DNA of 64,000 nucleotides from assembly GCF_004078635.1 (NCBI RefSeq), contig NZ_RZNB01000007.1, forward strand, positions 124,001 through 188,000. Direction: 5' to 3'. A model generated the notes under the pieces. The model searched no databases. It saw nothing but the letters and a program-made list of their open reading frames with translations, and was not told the DNA's origin. Position 1 is the stretch's first letter; each line of letters begins with the position of its first letter. The position numbers and the translations under genes are program-made. Below, piece by piece: positions 26,091 through 35,247 of the stretch. This DNA comes from Labedella phragmitis. GTDB taxonomy: Bacteria > Actinomycetota > Actinomycetes > Actinomycetales > Microbacteriaceae.

Positions 26091-27295
26091 CGTGCTCTTC
26101 TCCCGGTGGGGTCAGTGAGGGTGCGGATCTGGGCTTCGAGGATCGTGAGGGCGTCGGAGAGGCCGACGAGCTCGGCGTCGCTGCGAGGGACGGCGTCGAT
26201 GAGGATCGACCGCACCTCGTTCGGGGACCGTCCCGTCAGGGCGGCGGCGGCGGCGGAGACGTCTCCGGCGTCGGCGTGGCGGGACAGCGCGAGCAGCGAC
26301 GCGATGCGCTCTATCGCTCCGATCCGGAGCGAGTCGAGCGCCCGGAGCCGTGCGGAGGTGCGCTGGTAGAGACGAGCGCGACCCTCCATCGTCTCGCCGG
26401 CCCTGACCGTGACGGGAAGGGGCTCGACGACGAGGGGACCGAATCGGCGGCCCCGCCAGACACCGGCCGCGACGGTCGCGAGCAGGACGAGCAGGAGGGA
26501 GGGCACGACCCAACCGGGTGTCAGCTCGCCGATGGTGGGAGGGGCGTCGGCCTCGACGTCGGCGAGTCCGGGGACGTACCAGACGAGTTCGTCGCTCGCT
26601 CCGAGGAGGCCGAGCGCGAGCGCCGCGTTCCCGTAGTTCGTCACGGAGCCGTTCGCGAAGACCGCAGGCGAGCCCACGATCGTGAGGGGAGTCGCTCCGG
26701 GGACGGAGACGACACCGAAGCGATCGCCGTCGACGGGGAAGCAGCCTTCGACGTCGCCATCGATGCGGTAGGTGTTGTCGACCGTCGCGCGTTCCGCCCG
26801 CTCGGACGTCGGGTCGGAGCACTCGGCGTCCACACCGTCGCCGCCGGCTGAACCCGCGATGCGGACATCGGGAGCGAGCTCCTGCAGGACCGGGAAGGAG
26901 GGGTCGACGAGGACGATCGAGCCCGCTGCCCCTGCGAGACCGGCGAGCCGCGACGGGTCGAGGTACGGGGTGTCGACGACGAACAGCGTCGCGTCGCCGG
27001 CGCTCTCGAGCGCGCCGAGCGCGTCGTCGGCACTCGCGACGGCCGTGACCGTGACGCCTTCGGCTTCGAGCACCTCGGCAACGGCCTTGGCCCCCTCGGG
27101 GTCGGCGCTCGTCGGATCGAGAGGAGGAGCACCCGTCGACCCGGCTCCCGCCATGGAGGAGACGACGGCGACGACGAGGAGTCCGAACGCCGCCATGACG
27201 ATCCAGAAGACGGCTCGGCGCAGCCGCGTGCGGAACCGCGGGGTGATGACGGCGTCCTCGCCGATCTCGGGAGCCCGCGTGTCGGTCATGCTCAT
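26087..27295 (-). CDS. DUF4350 domain membrane protein
   Basis: This 402-residue protein has one N-terminal helix (about 30-50), an extracytoplasmic DUF4350 region (about 60-240; the family is related to glutamine-amidotransferase-like folds), a second helix near 250-275 and a cytoplasmic helical tail. It is found with MoxR, DUF58 and DUF4129 across actinobacteria and its activity is unknown. ATG 27295 overlaps the DUF4129 stop by 4 bp; a second ATG lies two codons downstream. Confidence 0.82.
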   Translation of the reverse strand: MSMTDTRAPEIGEDAVITPRFRTRLRRAVFWIVMAAFGLLVVAVVSSMAGAGSTGAPPLDPTSADPEGAKAVAEVLEAEGVTVTAVASADDALGALESAGDATLFVVDTPYLDPSRLAGLAGAAGSIVLVDPSFPVLQELAPDVRIAGSAGGDGVDAECSDPTSERAERATVDNTYRIDGDVEGCFPVDGDRFGVVSVPGATPLTIVGSPAVFANGSVTNYGNAALALGLLGASDELVWYVPGLADVEADAPPTIGELTPGWVVPSLLLVLLATVAAGVWRGRRFGPLVVEPLPVTVRAGETMEGRARLYQRTSARLRALDSLRIGAIERIASLLALSRHADAGDVSAAAAALTGRSPNEVRSILIDAVPRSDAELVGLSDALTILEAQIRTLTDPTGRRAR

Positions 27296-27954
27296 ACCGG
27301 CGCCCCGTCCGGGGCGTCGGCGAAGACGGGAGAGCGTCGTGAGGCGGTCGCGTCGAGGTCGGTGATGGAGCGGTAGAGCTCCACCGTCCCAGTCGCTCCC
27401 GCATACCGCACGGCGTCGAAGCCGGTGGAGGCCGAGTGGACAGCATTCCCCAGATCCGGGAAGGCGCTCGAGGCGTGGCGCGCGAACTCGTGCGCCGTGG
27501 TCCCCGGGAGCATCGTTATGACGGTGCGCTCCTGCAGGCCGCGCGCGAGCGCGCGGAACGCGTCGAGCGAGGCGGCGGTGTAGTCGCCGCGAGCGGCGGC
27601 GCTCGCCGCGTCCCGTCGGAGTTCGGCCGCCGACCGCCGCTCCTCGGCCCCGAAGAGACCGTCATCCACGCGGCTGCGCCGGTTGAGTCGCGGAACGCCC
27701 CAGACGAGGAACGCCACGACGATGCCGACGACGAGGAGGACGGCGATCACGACGGGCACGATGCCGCCGAGGGAGCCATCCGTCGGGACGATGAGTGATT
27801 GCAGCCAGTCCGAGATCGCCTGGCCGACGAGGTCGAGGAGGGTGGGCTGCGCCGCCTGGTACTCGGGGTCGGAGAGCTCGCGCAGGAGGAGCTCCCGCGC
27901 GTCGGGCGCTGAGGGGTCGACCGGAACGTCGGTCCACGGGAATCCGAGCGACAA
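27292..27954 (-). CDS. DUF4129 domain membrane protein
   Basis: This 220-residue protein has one clear helix (about residues 65-90, GIVPVVIAVLLVVGIVVAFLV) and a C-terminal cytoplasmic DUF4129 domain (ALARGLQERTVITMLPGTTAHEFA). In larger proteins the same domain follows transglutaminase-like modules; here it stands alone. The start appears to be TTG 27954, four bases after the upstream stop, with GGAG 8 nt further up; no ATG or GTG fits the domain. It belongs to the MoxR operon. Confidence 0.78.
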   Translation of the reverse strand: MSLGFPWTDVPVDPSAPDARELLLRELSDPEYQAAQPTLLDLVGQAISDWLQSLIVPTDGSLGGIVPVVIAVLLVVGIVVAFLVWGVPRLNRRSRVDDGLFGAEERRSAAELRRDAASAAARGDYTAASLDAFRALARGLQERTVITMLPGTTAHEFARHASSAFPDLGNAVHSASTGFDAVRYAGATGTVELYRSITDLDATASRRSPVFADAPDGAPV

Positions 27955-27957
27955 GGG

Positions 27958-29406
27958 TCAGGCTCCGCCGACCCGCTCACGCGCACCGAGGGGGAAGGGG
28001 TCTTCCACTCCCGCGTCGCCCGTCTGCCGCGCCTCCACGAATCGCGTCAGCTCGAGGTCGAGCCCTTCTTTCCGCATGCGCAGGTCGATGTAGACGAGCG
28101 CGATCGCCGCCGCCTGCACGACGGAGGTGATGGCGGTCACGACGAGGGTGACGAGGAGCAGGAGGATGTACGTCACGACGAACGTCGCGAGGGCGGTCCC
28201 CTCACTGCTGCCGGTGGGGTCCACGAGGACGCCGCCGATGCCCATGATCATGCTGATGGGGAACGTCACGACCTGACCGGCGGCGCTCAGGATGATGGCG
28301 ACGAGCGCGAGCACGCCGAAGGTCCGCCAGAAGTAGCCGACCGTGAGCGACCACGACCGCGACACCGCGCGGAAGACGGGCGCGCGTTCGAGGACGATGA
28401 GGCTCGGCACGATCGCGAGCTTCGTCGAGAGCCACGCGAACAGTACGACGAGCGCCAGACCGGCGAGGACCGCGACGCCGATGCCGAGGCCGATGAAGTC
28501 GGTCCCGATCGCGATGATCGCCCACACGATGCCGACGACCGCCCCGAGCGCGAGCACGACCGCGACGGTCGTGATGAGTGTCCAGCCGACGAGGGCCCAG
28601 AGTCGGGGGAGCGCGCCCTTCCAGACCTGGCCGAGCGTGAGCTTCTCGCCGAGCGTCGCCCTCGCGACCTCCGCGACGACGACGCCCTGGACCATGACCG
28701 TGCCGATCACCGAGATCACGACGGGGACGAGGGCGGCGAGGATGATCGCGAGGATCGATCCGGCCGTGATCGTCTCGCGGTCCTCGGGAGCGGCCGAGGC
28801 GATGCGATCGGTCACGAACCACGTGACGGAGCCCAGGACGAGTACCGTGACGACGATCACGAGCCCCTGAACGAGGATCGCACTGCCGAATGTGGCCTTG
28901 GGGTTCCGGCGGAGCGCCTGGAACGGGGCGCCGAGCAGCGTGCCGAATCCGAGCGGGCGCAAGGGGATGAGGCCGGGCTTCGGCGGCGGAGCCCATCCCG
29001 CGGACGGCCCGCCCGCCGCGGTCGCGGCCCAAGCCGGTGCTCCGGCGGGCTGTCCGTAGGCGGGCTGCCCGTACGTCGGCTGCTGCCCGTACGTCGGCTG
29101 CTGGCCGTAGGTCGGCTGCTGGCCGTAGGTCGGCTGCTGGCCGTAGGCGGGCTGCTGGCCGTAGGCGGGCTGCTGGCCGTAGGCGGGCTGCTGGCCGTAC
29201 GGGGGCTGCTGGCCAGAGGGACTCTGCTGTCCTGCGGGGTTCGTGGCGTTCCACGGCGAACCCGCCGGTCGGGGAACGGCGGCGGGAGCCGCCCAGGGCA
29301 TCGCGGGGGGGCCCTGCTGGGGAGCGACCGCGGCCCCGCCATCGGGTGTGGGCCCGTTCTCCGGGGGCGTCCCCGCGTTCTCCCGCTCGCGCGCGTCCTC
29401 GACCAT
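27958..29406 (-). CDS. polytopic membrane protein with Tyr-Gly-Gln-Gln-Pro repeats
   Basis: This 482-residue protein has a disordered N-terminus (1-150) rich in Pro, Gly, Gln and Ala, containing about nine near-identical YGQQPA/YGQQPT hexapeptides, followed by about six to seven hydrophobic helices. The membrane part resembles the glycerophosphodiester-phosphodiesterase-type membrane domain of unknown function seen in actinobacteria. ATG 29406 has GGAAGG 9-10 nt upstream; an ATG at 29452 is possible. It is the first gene of the MoxR-DUF4129 operon and is divergent from mtrA. Confidence 0.75.
   Translation of the reverse strand: MVEDARERENAGTPPENGPTPDGGAAVAPQQGPPAMPWAAPAAVPRPAGSPWNATNPAGQQSPSGQQPPYGQQPAYGQQPAYGQQPAYGQQPTYGQQPTYGQQPTYGQQPTYGQPAYGQPAGAPAWAATAAGGPSAGWAPPPKPGLIPLRPLGFGTLLGAPFQALRRNPKATFGSAILVQGLVIVVTVLVLGSVTWFVTDRIASAAPEDRETITAGSILAIILAALVPVVISVIGTVMVQGVVVAEVARATLGEKLTLGQVWKGALPRLWALVGWTLITTVAVVLALGAVVGIVWAIIAIGTDFIGLGIGVAVLAGLALVVLFAWLSTKLAIVPSLIVLERAPVFRAVSRSWSLTVGYFWRTFGVLALVAIILSAAGQVVTFPISMIMGIGGVLVDPTGSSEGTALATFVVTYILLLLVTLVVTAITSVVQAAAIALVYIDLRMRKEGLDLELTRFVEARQTGDAGVEDPFPLGARERVGGA
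29053..29212. repeat. 18-bp tandem repeat array inside the membrane-protein gene
   Basis: About eight to nine copies of an 18-bp unit (minus strand coding Tyr-Gly-Gln-Gln-Pro-Ala/Thr) with very little third-base drift. Neighbouring copies are almost identical, so the array probably changes length by slippage. Confidence 0.85.
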
Positions 29407-29590
29407 GTGGACAGACCCTTCCGCAGTCACCGTGAGATTCCGTTGCCCCATGCTTTCACACGGAAAGGGGCGCGCACACGGCGGGTCGGCGTCGTGACGC
29501 CTCGTCGATTTGGTACCTCGACTACTCTGGGGGGAATATCGCGGGTGCGATCGGGCATCGCGGCCCGCGTGAGAAACGAGAACGGGGCCC

Positions 29591-30277
29591 ATGAGCGCAC
29601 GAATCCTGGTCGTCGACGACGACACGGCTCTCGCCGAGATGATCGGCATCGTCCTGCGCACCGAGGGCTTCGACACGGCCTTCTGCGCCGACGGTGCGCT
29701 CGCCGTCGAGACCTTCGAGCGGGAGAAGCCCGACCTCGTCCTCCTCGACCTCATGCTCCCCGGTATGGACGGCATCGAGATCTGCTCGCTCATCCGCCAG
29801 GAGTCGGGCGTCCCGATCATCATGCTCACGGCGAAATCCGACACGACCGACATCGTCGGGGGACTCGAGTCTGGAGCCGACGACTACATCGTCAAGCCTT
29901 TCAACCCGAAGGAGCTCGTCGCCCGGATCCGGACGCGCTTGCGCCCCGCGGCCGAGTCGTCGAGCGACATCGTGCGCATCGGCGACCTGACGCTCGACGT
30001 GGCCGCCCACGAGGTCATGCGGGGCCAGACGCGCATCTCGTTGACGCCGCTCGAGTTCGACCTCCTCCTCACGCTCGCCTCGAAGCCCCAGCAGGTGTTC
30101 ACGCGGGAGATGCTGCTCGAGCAGGTCTGGGGTTACCACTACAAGGCCGACACCCGACTCGTGAACGTGCACGTGCAGCGCTTGCGTGCCAAGGTCGAGC
30201 TCGACCCCGACAACCCGCGCATCGTCATGACCGTGCGAGGCGTCGGCTATCGTGCGGGCGCAACCGACTCGGCGTGA
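29591..30277 (+). CDS. mtrA: response regulator MtrA, OmpR/PhoB type
   Basis: DNA-binding response regulator of the essential actinobacterial MtrAB system, controlling cell-wall hydrolases, division and osmotic genes. The 228-residue protein has a receiver domain with acidic pocket D9-D11, phosphoacceptor D53 in LVLLDLMLPGMDG and the conserved lysine in IVKPF. Its winged-helix effector domain carries ELLLEQVWGY-like MLLEQVWGYHYKADTRLVNV. mtrB and lpqB follow as in nearly all actinobacteria. A TACTCT -10-like box at 29523-29528 predicts a leader of about 55 nt. Confidence 0.95.
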   Translation: MSARILVVDDDTALAEMIGIVLRTEGFDTAFCADGALAVETFEREKPDLVLLDLMLPGMDGIEICSLIRQESGVPIIMLTAKSDTTDIVGGLESGADDYIVKPFNPKELVARIRTRLRPAAESSSDIVRIGDLTLDVAAHEVMRGQTRISLTPLEFDLLLTLASKPQQVFTREMLLEQVWGYHYKADTRLVNVHVQRLRAKVELDPDNPRIVMTVRGVGYRAGATDSA

Positions 30278-30281
30278 GACC

Positions 30282-31940
30282 GTGTCCGACGCCGGTCCCG
30301 ACCCCCTGAGGCTCGTCCGCTCGATCCGCTCCCTGCCGAGGAGGGTCGCGGCGGCGTGGCGCCGTTCCCTGCAGTTCAAGACGGTCGTCGTCACGCTCGG
30401 CCTCACGGGTCTCGCGGTGTTCATCGCCGGCGCCTACATGTCGGTCAGCATCGGGAACGACCTGTTCCAGTCGCGGCTCGACCAGGTCCTCGTCGATTCC
30501 GCGCGAGCGCAGCTCGCGGCGCAGCGCACGTTCGATGCCGCCGAGACGGGCGAGGCCGTCAACCTCGACGGCGTCATGGGCTCGGCCCGCAACGACATCG
30601 CGACGGTCTCCTCGTCCCGCCTCATCACCGTGTACCGCGTGCCCGGTCAGGACTTCGACCCTGCGGCCCCTCAGGACTTCGAAAGCCCCGGCCTCGACAC
30701 CCGCGTCATCTCGGCCGGCCTCCGTGAGGAGGTGGCGGAGAACTCCGACGGGCAGTGGTGGCAATCGGTCGAACTCTCCGACAGCCGCGGCGGCTCGCCC
30801 GCGATCGTCGTCGGTCAGCGAATCACCGTGCCGGGTGCCGGCGACTACGAGCTCTACATGGGCTACGACCTGAGCGATCAGGAGGAGACGCTGCAGTTCG
30901 TGCAGCGCACGCTGCTCTTCGCGGGACTCGCCCTGCTCGCACTCATCGGTGCGGTCGCCTGGGCGGTGGTGCGGATCGTCGTTCTCCCGATTCGCGTCGC
31001 CGCCGAGACGAGCGAGCGGCTCGCCGCGGGGGAGCTCGAAGTGCGCATCGATCGCCGCGGTGAGGACGAGATCGCGACTCTCGCCCGGTCGTTCAACGCG
31101 ATGGCGGAGAGCCTGCAGTCCCGGATCAAGGAGCTCGCCGAGCTTTCGCTCGTGCAGCAGCGCTTCGTGTCGGACGTCTCGCACGAGCTCCGGACGCCCC
31201 TCACGACGATCCGGCTCGCGGGCGACGTCCTGTACGACCAACGCTCCGATTTCCCGCCGGCGACGGCGAGGACGGCGGAGCTCCTGCACACACAGGTCGA
31301 GCGGTTCGAACTCCTGCTCGCCGATTTGCTCGAGATCAGTCGGTACGACGCCGGATCGGCGGAACTCGAGACCGAACGCACGAGCATCGCCAGACTCGCC
31401 GAGGACTCCGTCGACGAGCTCGGCGAGCTCGCCCGCCAGCACGGCTCGGACCTGCGCCTCGTCGCGCCGGGCGGCTACACGGAGATCGACGTCGATCCCC
31501 GCCGCATCCGCCGCATCGTGCGGAACCTCGTCGGCAATGCCATCGAGCACGGGGAGGGCCGTCCCATCGTCGTCTCGGTCGACAGCTCGGAGACGGCCGT
31601 CGCCCTCGGGGTCCGCGATTACGGCCTCGGCATGGCCGAGGTCGACGCCGAACGCGTCTTCGACCGCTTCTGGCGCGCCGATCCGTCACGACGGCGCACG
31701 ATCGGCGGCACGGGCCTCGGCCTGTCGATCGCGCTGAGCGACACGATGCTGCACGGTGGTGCGCTCGAGGTCTGGTCACGGCCGGGCGAGGGCAGCCTCT
31801 TCCGCTTGACGCTCCCGCGCACGCCCGGCGGTCCGCTCGGCGACTCCCCGATCCCGCTGCCCCCGCTCGACGCCGATGCGCCCGGCACGGCGCCCGTGTC
31901 CCTGTCCGTCCAGTCGACATCGAAAGAGGTGGGCTCGTGA
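30282..31940 (+). CDS. mtrB: sensor histidine kinase MtrB
   Basis: Membrane sensor kinase that phosphorylates MtrA. Counting from GTG 30282 (552 residues) there is a helix near 35-60, an extracytoplasmic sensor of about 145 residues, a second helix near 205-230, HAMP, the DHp helix with phospho-histidine in VSDVSHELRTPLTT, and an ATPase domain (NLVGNAIEHG, GGTGLGLSIA). GTG 30282 is 4 bp after the mtrA stop; the frame is open to 30252, so a slightly longer form is possible. lpqB overlaps its stop by GTGA. Confidence 0.94.
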   Translation: MSDAGPDPLRLVRSIRSLPRRVAAAWRRSLQFKTVVVTLGLTGLAVFIAGAYMSVSIGNDLFQSRLDQVLVDSARAQLAAQRTFDAAETGEAVNLDGVMGSARNDIATVSSSRLITVYRVPGQDFDPAAPQDFESPGLDTRVISAGLREEVAENSDGQWWQSVELSDSRGGSPAIVVGQRITVPGAGDYELYMGYDLSDQEETLQFVQRTLLFAGLALLALIGAVAWAVVRIVVLPIRVAAETSERLAAGELEVRIDRRGEDEIATLARSFNAMAESLQSRIKELAELSLVQQRFVSDVSHELRTPLTTIRLAGDVLYDQRSDFPPATARTAELLHTQVERFELLLADLLEISRYDAGSAELETERTSIARLAEDSVDELGELARQHGSDLRLVAPGGYTEIDVDPRRIRRIVRNLVGNAIEHGEGRPIVVSVDSSETAVALGVRDYGLGMAEVDAERVFDRFWRADPSRRRTIGGTGLGLSIALSDTMLHGGALEVWSRPGEGSLFRLTLPRTPGGPLGDSPIPLPPLDADAPGTAPVSLSVQSTSKEVGS

Positions 31941-33616
31941 AGCGCGTCGTCGCAACGATCCTCGCCGCGTTCCTCGTGATCGTGTGCGCCGGGTGCGCGG
32001 GGATCCCGCGGAGCGGTCAGGTCCAGGAGGGCCAGCCGGTCACGGCGGACGACGGCCTCGACATCACGTTCATCCCGAGCGGCCCTCAGCCCGGGTCGAC
32101 GCCAGAGCAGGTGTTGAGGGGCTTCATCGCCGCGGCATCCGGACCCCAGAACAACTACGCCGTCGCGCGGGAGTACCTGGCCCCGCGGATCGAGCGCGAA
32201 TGGCAGCCGGACGTGAGCGTGCTCGTCGACGCCTCGGCGGAACGTCGGTTCCAGGCGGAGGGGGACGCCGTGCAGTTGTTGAGCGTCTTCCCCGACGCGC
32301 AGGTGGACGCGAACGGCGTGTACGAGCGGAACCCGTCGGACAACCCCGTCGTGCTGACCTACGGGTTCGAGGAGGTCGACGGGGAGTGGCGCATCAGCTC
32401 GGCCCCCGACGGCATCGTCCTCGACGCGAGCACCTTCACGACGGTCTTCGGCACGTACGCCCTCATGTTCTTCGACCCCACCTGGACCTACCTCGTGCCC
32501 GATCTGCGATGGTTCCCGACGCGGGCGTCGACGGCGACGACCGTGGTGAAAGAGCTCCTCGACGGGCCGTCGCCCTGGTTGAGCGGCGGCGTGAGGACGG
32601 CGTTCCCCGACGGCACGGCGCTGTCGACGCAATCCGTGACGGTCGACGGAGACGTCGTACGGATGGACTTCTCCGGGGGGTTCACGGGAGAGAACGCCGT
32701 CGCGCAATCGAGGATGCGGGCGCAACTGGCAGCGAGCCTCACCGGGATCGGTACCCTCGGACCCGACAGCATCTCCTCGCAGGGAGCGGTCGTCTCGATC
32801 GACACGTTGACGGTGCCGTCGCCGCGCGTGGATGCCCGTGCCCTCGTCCTCGCCGAGGACGGCTTCGGATTCCTCTCGGGCGACGTGGTCGAGCGGATCG
32901 ATGGACTGTCGCCTGCTGTCGAAGGCCTCGCGCCCTCAGCCGTGTCGGTCGGTGTCGGCCTCGCGTTCGCCGCGGCGCTCACGCCAGACGGCGTCTTCAT
33001 CGTTCCCTCGACAGGGGACGACCCCCTCCGGGTCGACGGCCGCGGCGGTCTCCTGCCTCCGACGGTCGATCCCTTCGGGTACACCTGGAGCGTGCCGAGC
33101 GACGACCCCGGGGCCGTGCTGGCCTTCCGTCGCGACGGCAGCTCGACGGAGGTCGCGACGCCCTGGCCGGAGGCGTCGAGCATCTCGTCGCTCCAGGTCT
33201 CCCGAGACGGGACACGCGTCGCGGCGCTCGTCACGACGGCGTCGACGACCCGGCTCGTCGTCGCCGCGGTCACGCGCTCAGAACCGACAGGGCCGCCCAC
33301 CGTGATCGGCGACCTGTACGAGCTCGACGAGACGACCAACAGCCCCGTGGCGGTGACGTGGGTGGACGACCGGTCGGTCGCGGCGCTCACCGAGGACGAC
33401 GAGGGCGACGGCGAGATCGAGGTCTACACGATCGGATCCAGCAGCACGATCGCTCCGGCGCTCGCGGGTGCGACGACCGTCGTCGGCGCCAACACGCCCC
33501 AGCAGATCCGCGCCCTGCTCGGCACCGGGGAGATCCGTGTCCGGAGCGGATCCGGGTGGCAGACGCGTGCGACCGGCGTGGAGGTCCTCGCGACCCAGTT
33601 GGCGTCACTCGGCTGA
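31937..33616 (+). CDS. lpqB: lipoprotein LpqB, MtrB partner
   Basis: This 559-residue exported lipoprotein modulates the MtrAB system in mycobacteria. It has a signal peptide (residues 1-19) with lipidation cysteine C20 in the box CAGC, a GerMN domain (about 190-300, with VVKELLDGPSPWL) and a C-terminal beta-propeller-like LpqB domain. GTG 31937 shares GTGA with the mtrB stop. The -3 position of the lipobox is Cys instead of Leu, which is unusual but tolerated. The order mtrA-mtrB-lpqB is a strong identifier. Confidence 0.93.
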   Translation: MKRVVATILAAFLVIVCAGCAGIPRSGQVQEGQPVTADDGLDITFIPSGPQPGSTPEQVLRGFIAAASGPQNNYAVAREYLAPRIEREWQPDVSVLVDASAERRFQAEGDAVQLLSVFPDAQVDANGVYERNPSDNPVVLTYGFEEVDGEWRISSAPDGIVLDASTFTTVFGTYALMFFDPTWTYLVPDLRWFPTRASTATTVVKELLDGPSPWLSGGVRTAFPDGTALSTQSVTVDGDVVRMDFSGGFTGENAVAQSRMRAQLAASLTGIGTLGPDSISSQGAVVSIDTLTVPSPRVDARALVLAEDGFGFLSGDVVERIDGLSPAVEGLAPSAVSVGVGLAFAAALTPDGVFIVPSTGDDPLRVDGRGGLLPPTVDPFGYTWSVPSDDPGAVLAFRRDGSSTEVATPWPEASSISSLQVSRDGTRVAALVTTASTTRLVVAAVTRSEPTGPPTVIGDLYELDETTNSPVAVTWVDDRSVAALTEDDEGDGEIEVYTIGSSSTIAPALAGATTVVGANTPQQIRALLGTGEIRVRSGSGWQTRATGVEVLATQLASLG

Positions 33617-33702
33617 CGCCCACCGACCCGGTCGGCCGCTCGTCGTCCACCGGGACGTCGGCACGCACCCCCGGGAGATCGCCGCGGCGGGAACATCGGC
33701 GA

Positions 33703-34377
33703 ATGCTCGTTCCGTTGCCGTCGTCCGTCGCACGCGCTCTCCGTGATGCGCTCGCCGTCGTGTTCCCGGTAGCGTGCCCGGGCTGCGGCGCCCCCGACGA
33801 GGTCGTCTGCGCCGACTGTCGAGCGGAGTGCGTCCCACGCGTGCGATGCGAATCCGTCGGGGGGATCGACGTGTGGTCGGCCGTCGACTACGCCGGAGCC
33901 GTCGCCCGTCTCATCGTCGCGTTCAAGAACGACGGTCGCACGAGCGTCGCGCCCGTGCTGGCGGAGCCGCTCGGGCGGAGCATCGACGCGGCGATGTCTC
34001 ACGCCGGAACATCGGACGAGATCGGCGTCGTGGCGATCCCGGTCCGGCGCTCGTCCCTCCGGCGGAGGGGATATCGACCCGTGCACCTCCTCGCGCGTCG
34101 AGCCGGCGTCGACGTCGAATCGATGCTGCGATTCGTCCGGGAGCCGCAGGACCAACGGCGCCTCGGCCGCGCGGACCGAGCGAGGAACCTTGCGTTCGCC
34201 ATGCGCGGATCCCCCGCCATCGCAGGTCGGAGGGTGCTCATCGTCGACGACGTCCTGACCACCGGCGCGACCCTTTCGGAGGCCGTCAGAGCGGTGCGCG
34301 AAGCCGGGGGAGAGGTCATCGGTGCCGCCGTGCTCGCCCGCACGCGGCGTGGCCGACGGGCCTCGCGGCGCGTCTGA
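33703..34377 (+). CDS. ComF family phosphoribosyltransferase-like protein
   Basis: This 224-residue protein starts with a zinc-binding motif (CPGCGAPDEVVCADC, residues about 25-39) and ends with a type I PRTase fold carrying the ribose-phosphate loop VLIVDDVLTTGATL. ComF proteins are linked to DNA uptake in competent bacteria and are widespread in actinobacteria, where the role is unclear. The start ATG 33703 has only a weak ribosome-binding site, so the exact N-terminus is uncertain. It lies between lpqB and hpf as in many relatives. Confidence 0.87.
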   Translation: MLVPLPSSVARALRDALAVVFPVACPGCGAPDEVVCADCRAECVPRVRCESVGGIDVWSAVDYAGAVARLIVAFKNDGRTSVAPVLAEPLGRSIDAAMSHAGTSDEIGVVAIPVRRSSLRRRGYRPVHLLARRAGVDVESMLRFVREPQDQRRLGRADRARNLAFAMRGSPAIAGRRVLIVDDVLTTGATLSEAVRAVREAGGEVIGAAVLARTRRGRRASRRV

Positions 34378-34419
34378 GAGGTGGGTCGGAAGTCTCGTGA
34401 CAAGAATCGGAAGCGGCGC

Positions 34420-34425
34420 TAGTGT
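34420..34425 (+). promoter_or_regulatory. -10 box TAGTGT for hpf
   Basis: TAGTGT would start transcription near 34432, about 60 nt before GTG 34492, giving hpf a promoter separate from the mtr operon. Confidence 0.4.
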
Positions 34426-34491
34426 CGATTGACACGGCGTGGAAGAACCGTCCGAATCGTCAGGCGGCACGCCGAGAACGGGGAGGTCGCT

Positions 34492-35157
34492 GTGGAAACC
34501 AACATCGTCGGTCTGGGACTGGGGATCACGGATCGCTTCCGGGACTACGTCGAGGAGAAGTCCGAGAAACTCGGTAATCTCGCGGACCGCGCGCTCGCGT
34601 TCGACGTCAAGGTCAGCCGCCACCACGACAAGAGCGGGAAGCCGGGGGACGACCGCGTCGAGCTCACTCTCGTGGGCCCTGGACCGCTCGTGCGGGCCGA
34701 AGCATCCGGATCGGACAAGTATGTCGCCTTCGACCTCGCGATCGCGAAGATCCTCGAACGTGTCAGACGATCGAAGGACCGGAAGAAGGTGCATCGGGGG
34801 CGAGGTCGCACTCCGCTCCGCGCCGCGAGCGAGCAGGGCTTTGTGAACGCGGGTCTGCAGGCCGCTCCCGTCGAGGTCCTCGCGGCGGTACAGACCGGGT
34901 CCGTCCCCGTCGCGGGCGGTGACGCGGAAGCCGAGGAGGAGGACTACAGCCCCGTCGTCATCCGCGAGAAGGAGTTCCCCGCCGAGTGGATGACCGTCGA
35001 CGAGGCCGTCGACCGCATGGAGCTGGTCGGGCACGACTTCTTCCTCTTCATCGATGCGCGGACCGATCAGCCGAGCGTCGTCTACCGCCGCAAAGGCTGG
35101 GACTACGGCGTCATCGAACTGGTCGACGAAGCGAAGGCGAAGGCCAAGGGCGCCTGA
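34492..35157 (+). CDS. hpf: ribosome hibernation promoting factor, long form
   Basis: Binds the decoding region of the 30S subunit and, through its C-terminal domain, dimerises 70S ribosomes into inactive 100S particles in stationary phase. The 221-residue protein has the S30AE domain (residues 1-105, ETNIVGLGLGITDRFRDYVEEK) and the C-terminal dimerisation domain (about 160-215, MTVDEAVDRMELVGHDFFLF). GTG 34492 has GGGAGG correctly spaced at 34481-34486; the frame is open to 34429 but that extension is not family-like. A strong terminator follows. Confidence 0.94.
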   Translation: METNIVGLGLGITDRFRDYVEEKSEKLGNLADRALAFDVKVSRHHDKSGKPGDDRVELTLVGPGPLVRAEASGSDKYVAFDLAIAKILERVRRSKDRKKVHRGRGRTPLRAASEQGFVNAGLQAAPVEVLAAVQTGSVPVAGGDAEAEEEDYSPVVIREKEFPAEWMTVDEAVDRMELVGHDFFLFIDARTDQPSVVYRRKGWDYGVIELVDEAKAKAKGA

Positions 35158-35172
35158 CCGCCTGAAGTGACC

Positions 35173-35207
35173 GACGGCGATGGTGCACGCAGTGCGCCAT
35201 CGCCGTC
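35173..35207. terminator. 16-bp hairpin terminator after hpf
   Basis: GACGGCGATGGTGCAC pairs with GTGCGCCATCGCCGTC (one G-U pair), loop of 3 nt, in the convergent gap between hpf and padR. Its core ACGGCGATG / CATCGCCGT also occurs in the ahcY terminator. Confidence 0.85.
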
Positions 35208-35247
35208 GTCGTATCCGCGATCCCGCGACCATCGTGTCGCGGGGTCC

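Noticed and set aside
29053-29212. tandem repeats considered as CRISPR
   Set aside because: Units are contiguous with no spacers and encode an in-frame hexapeptide.
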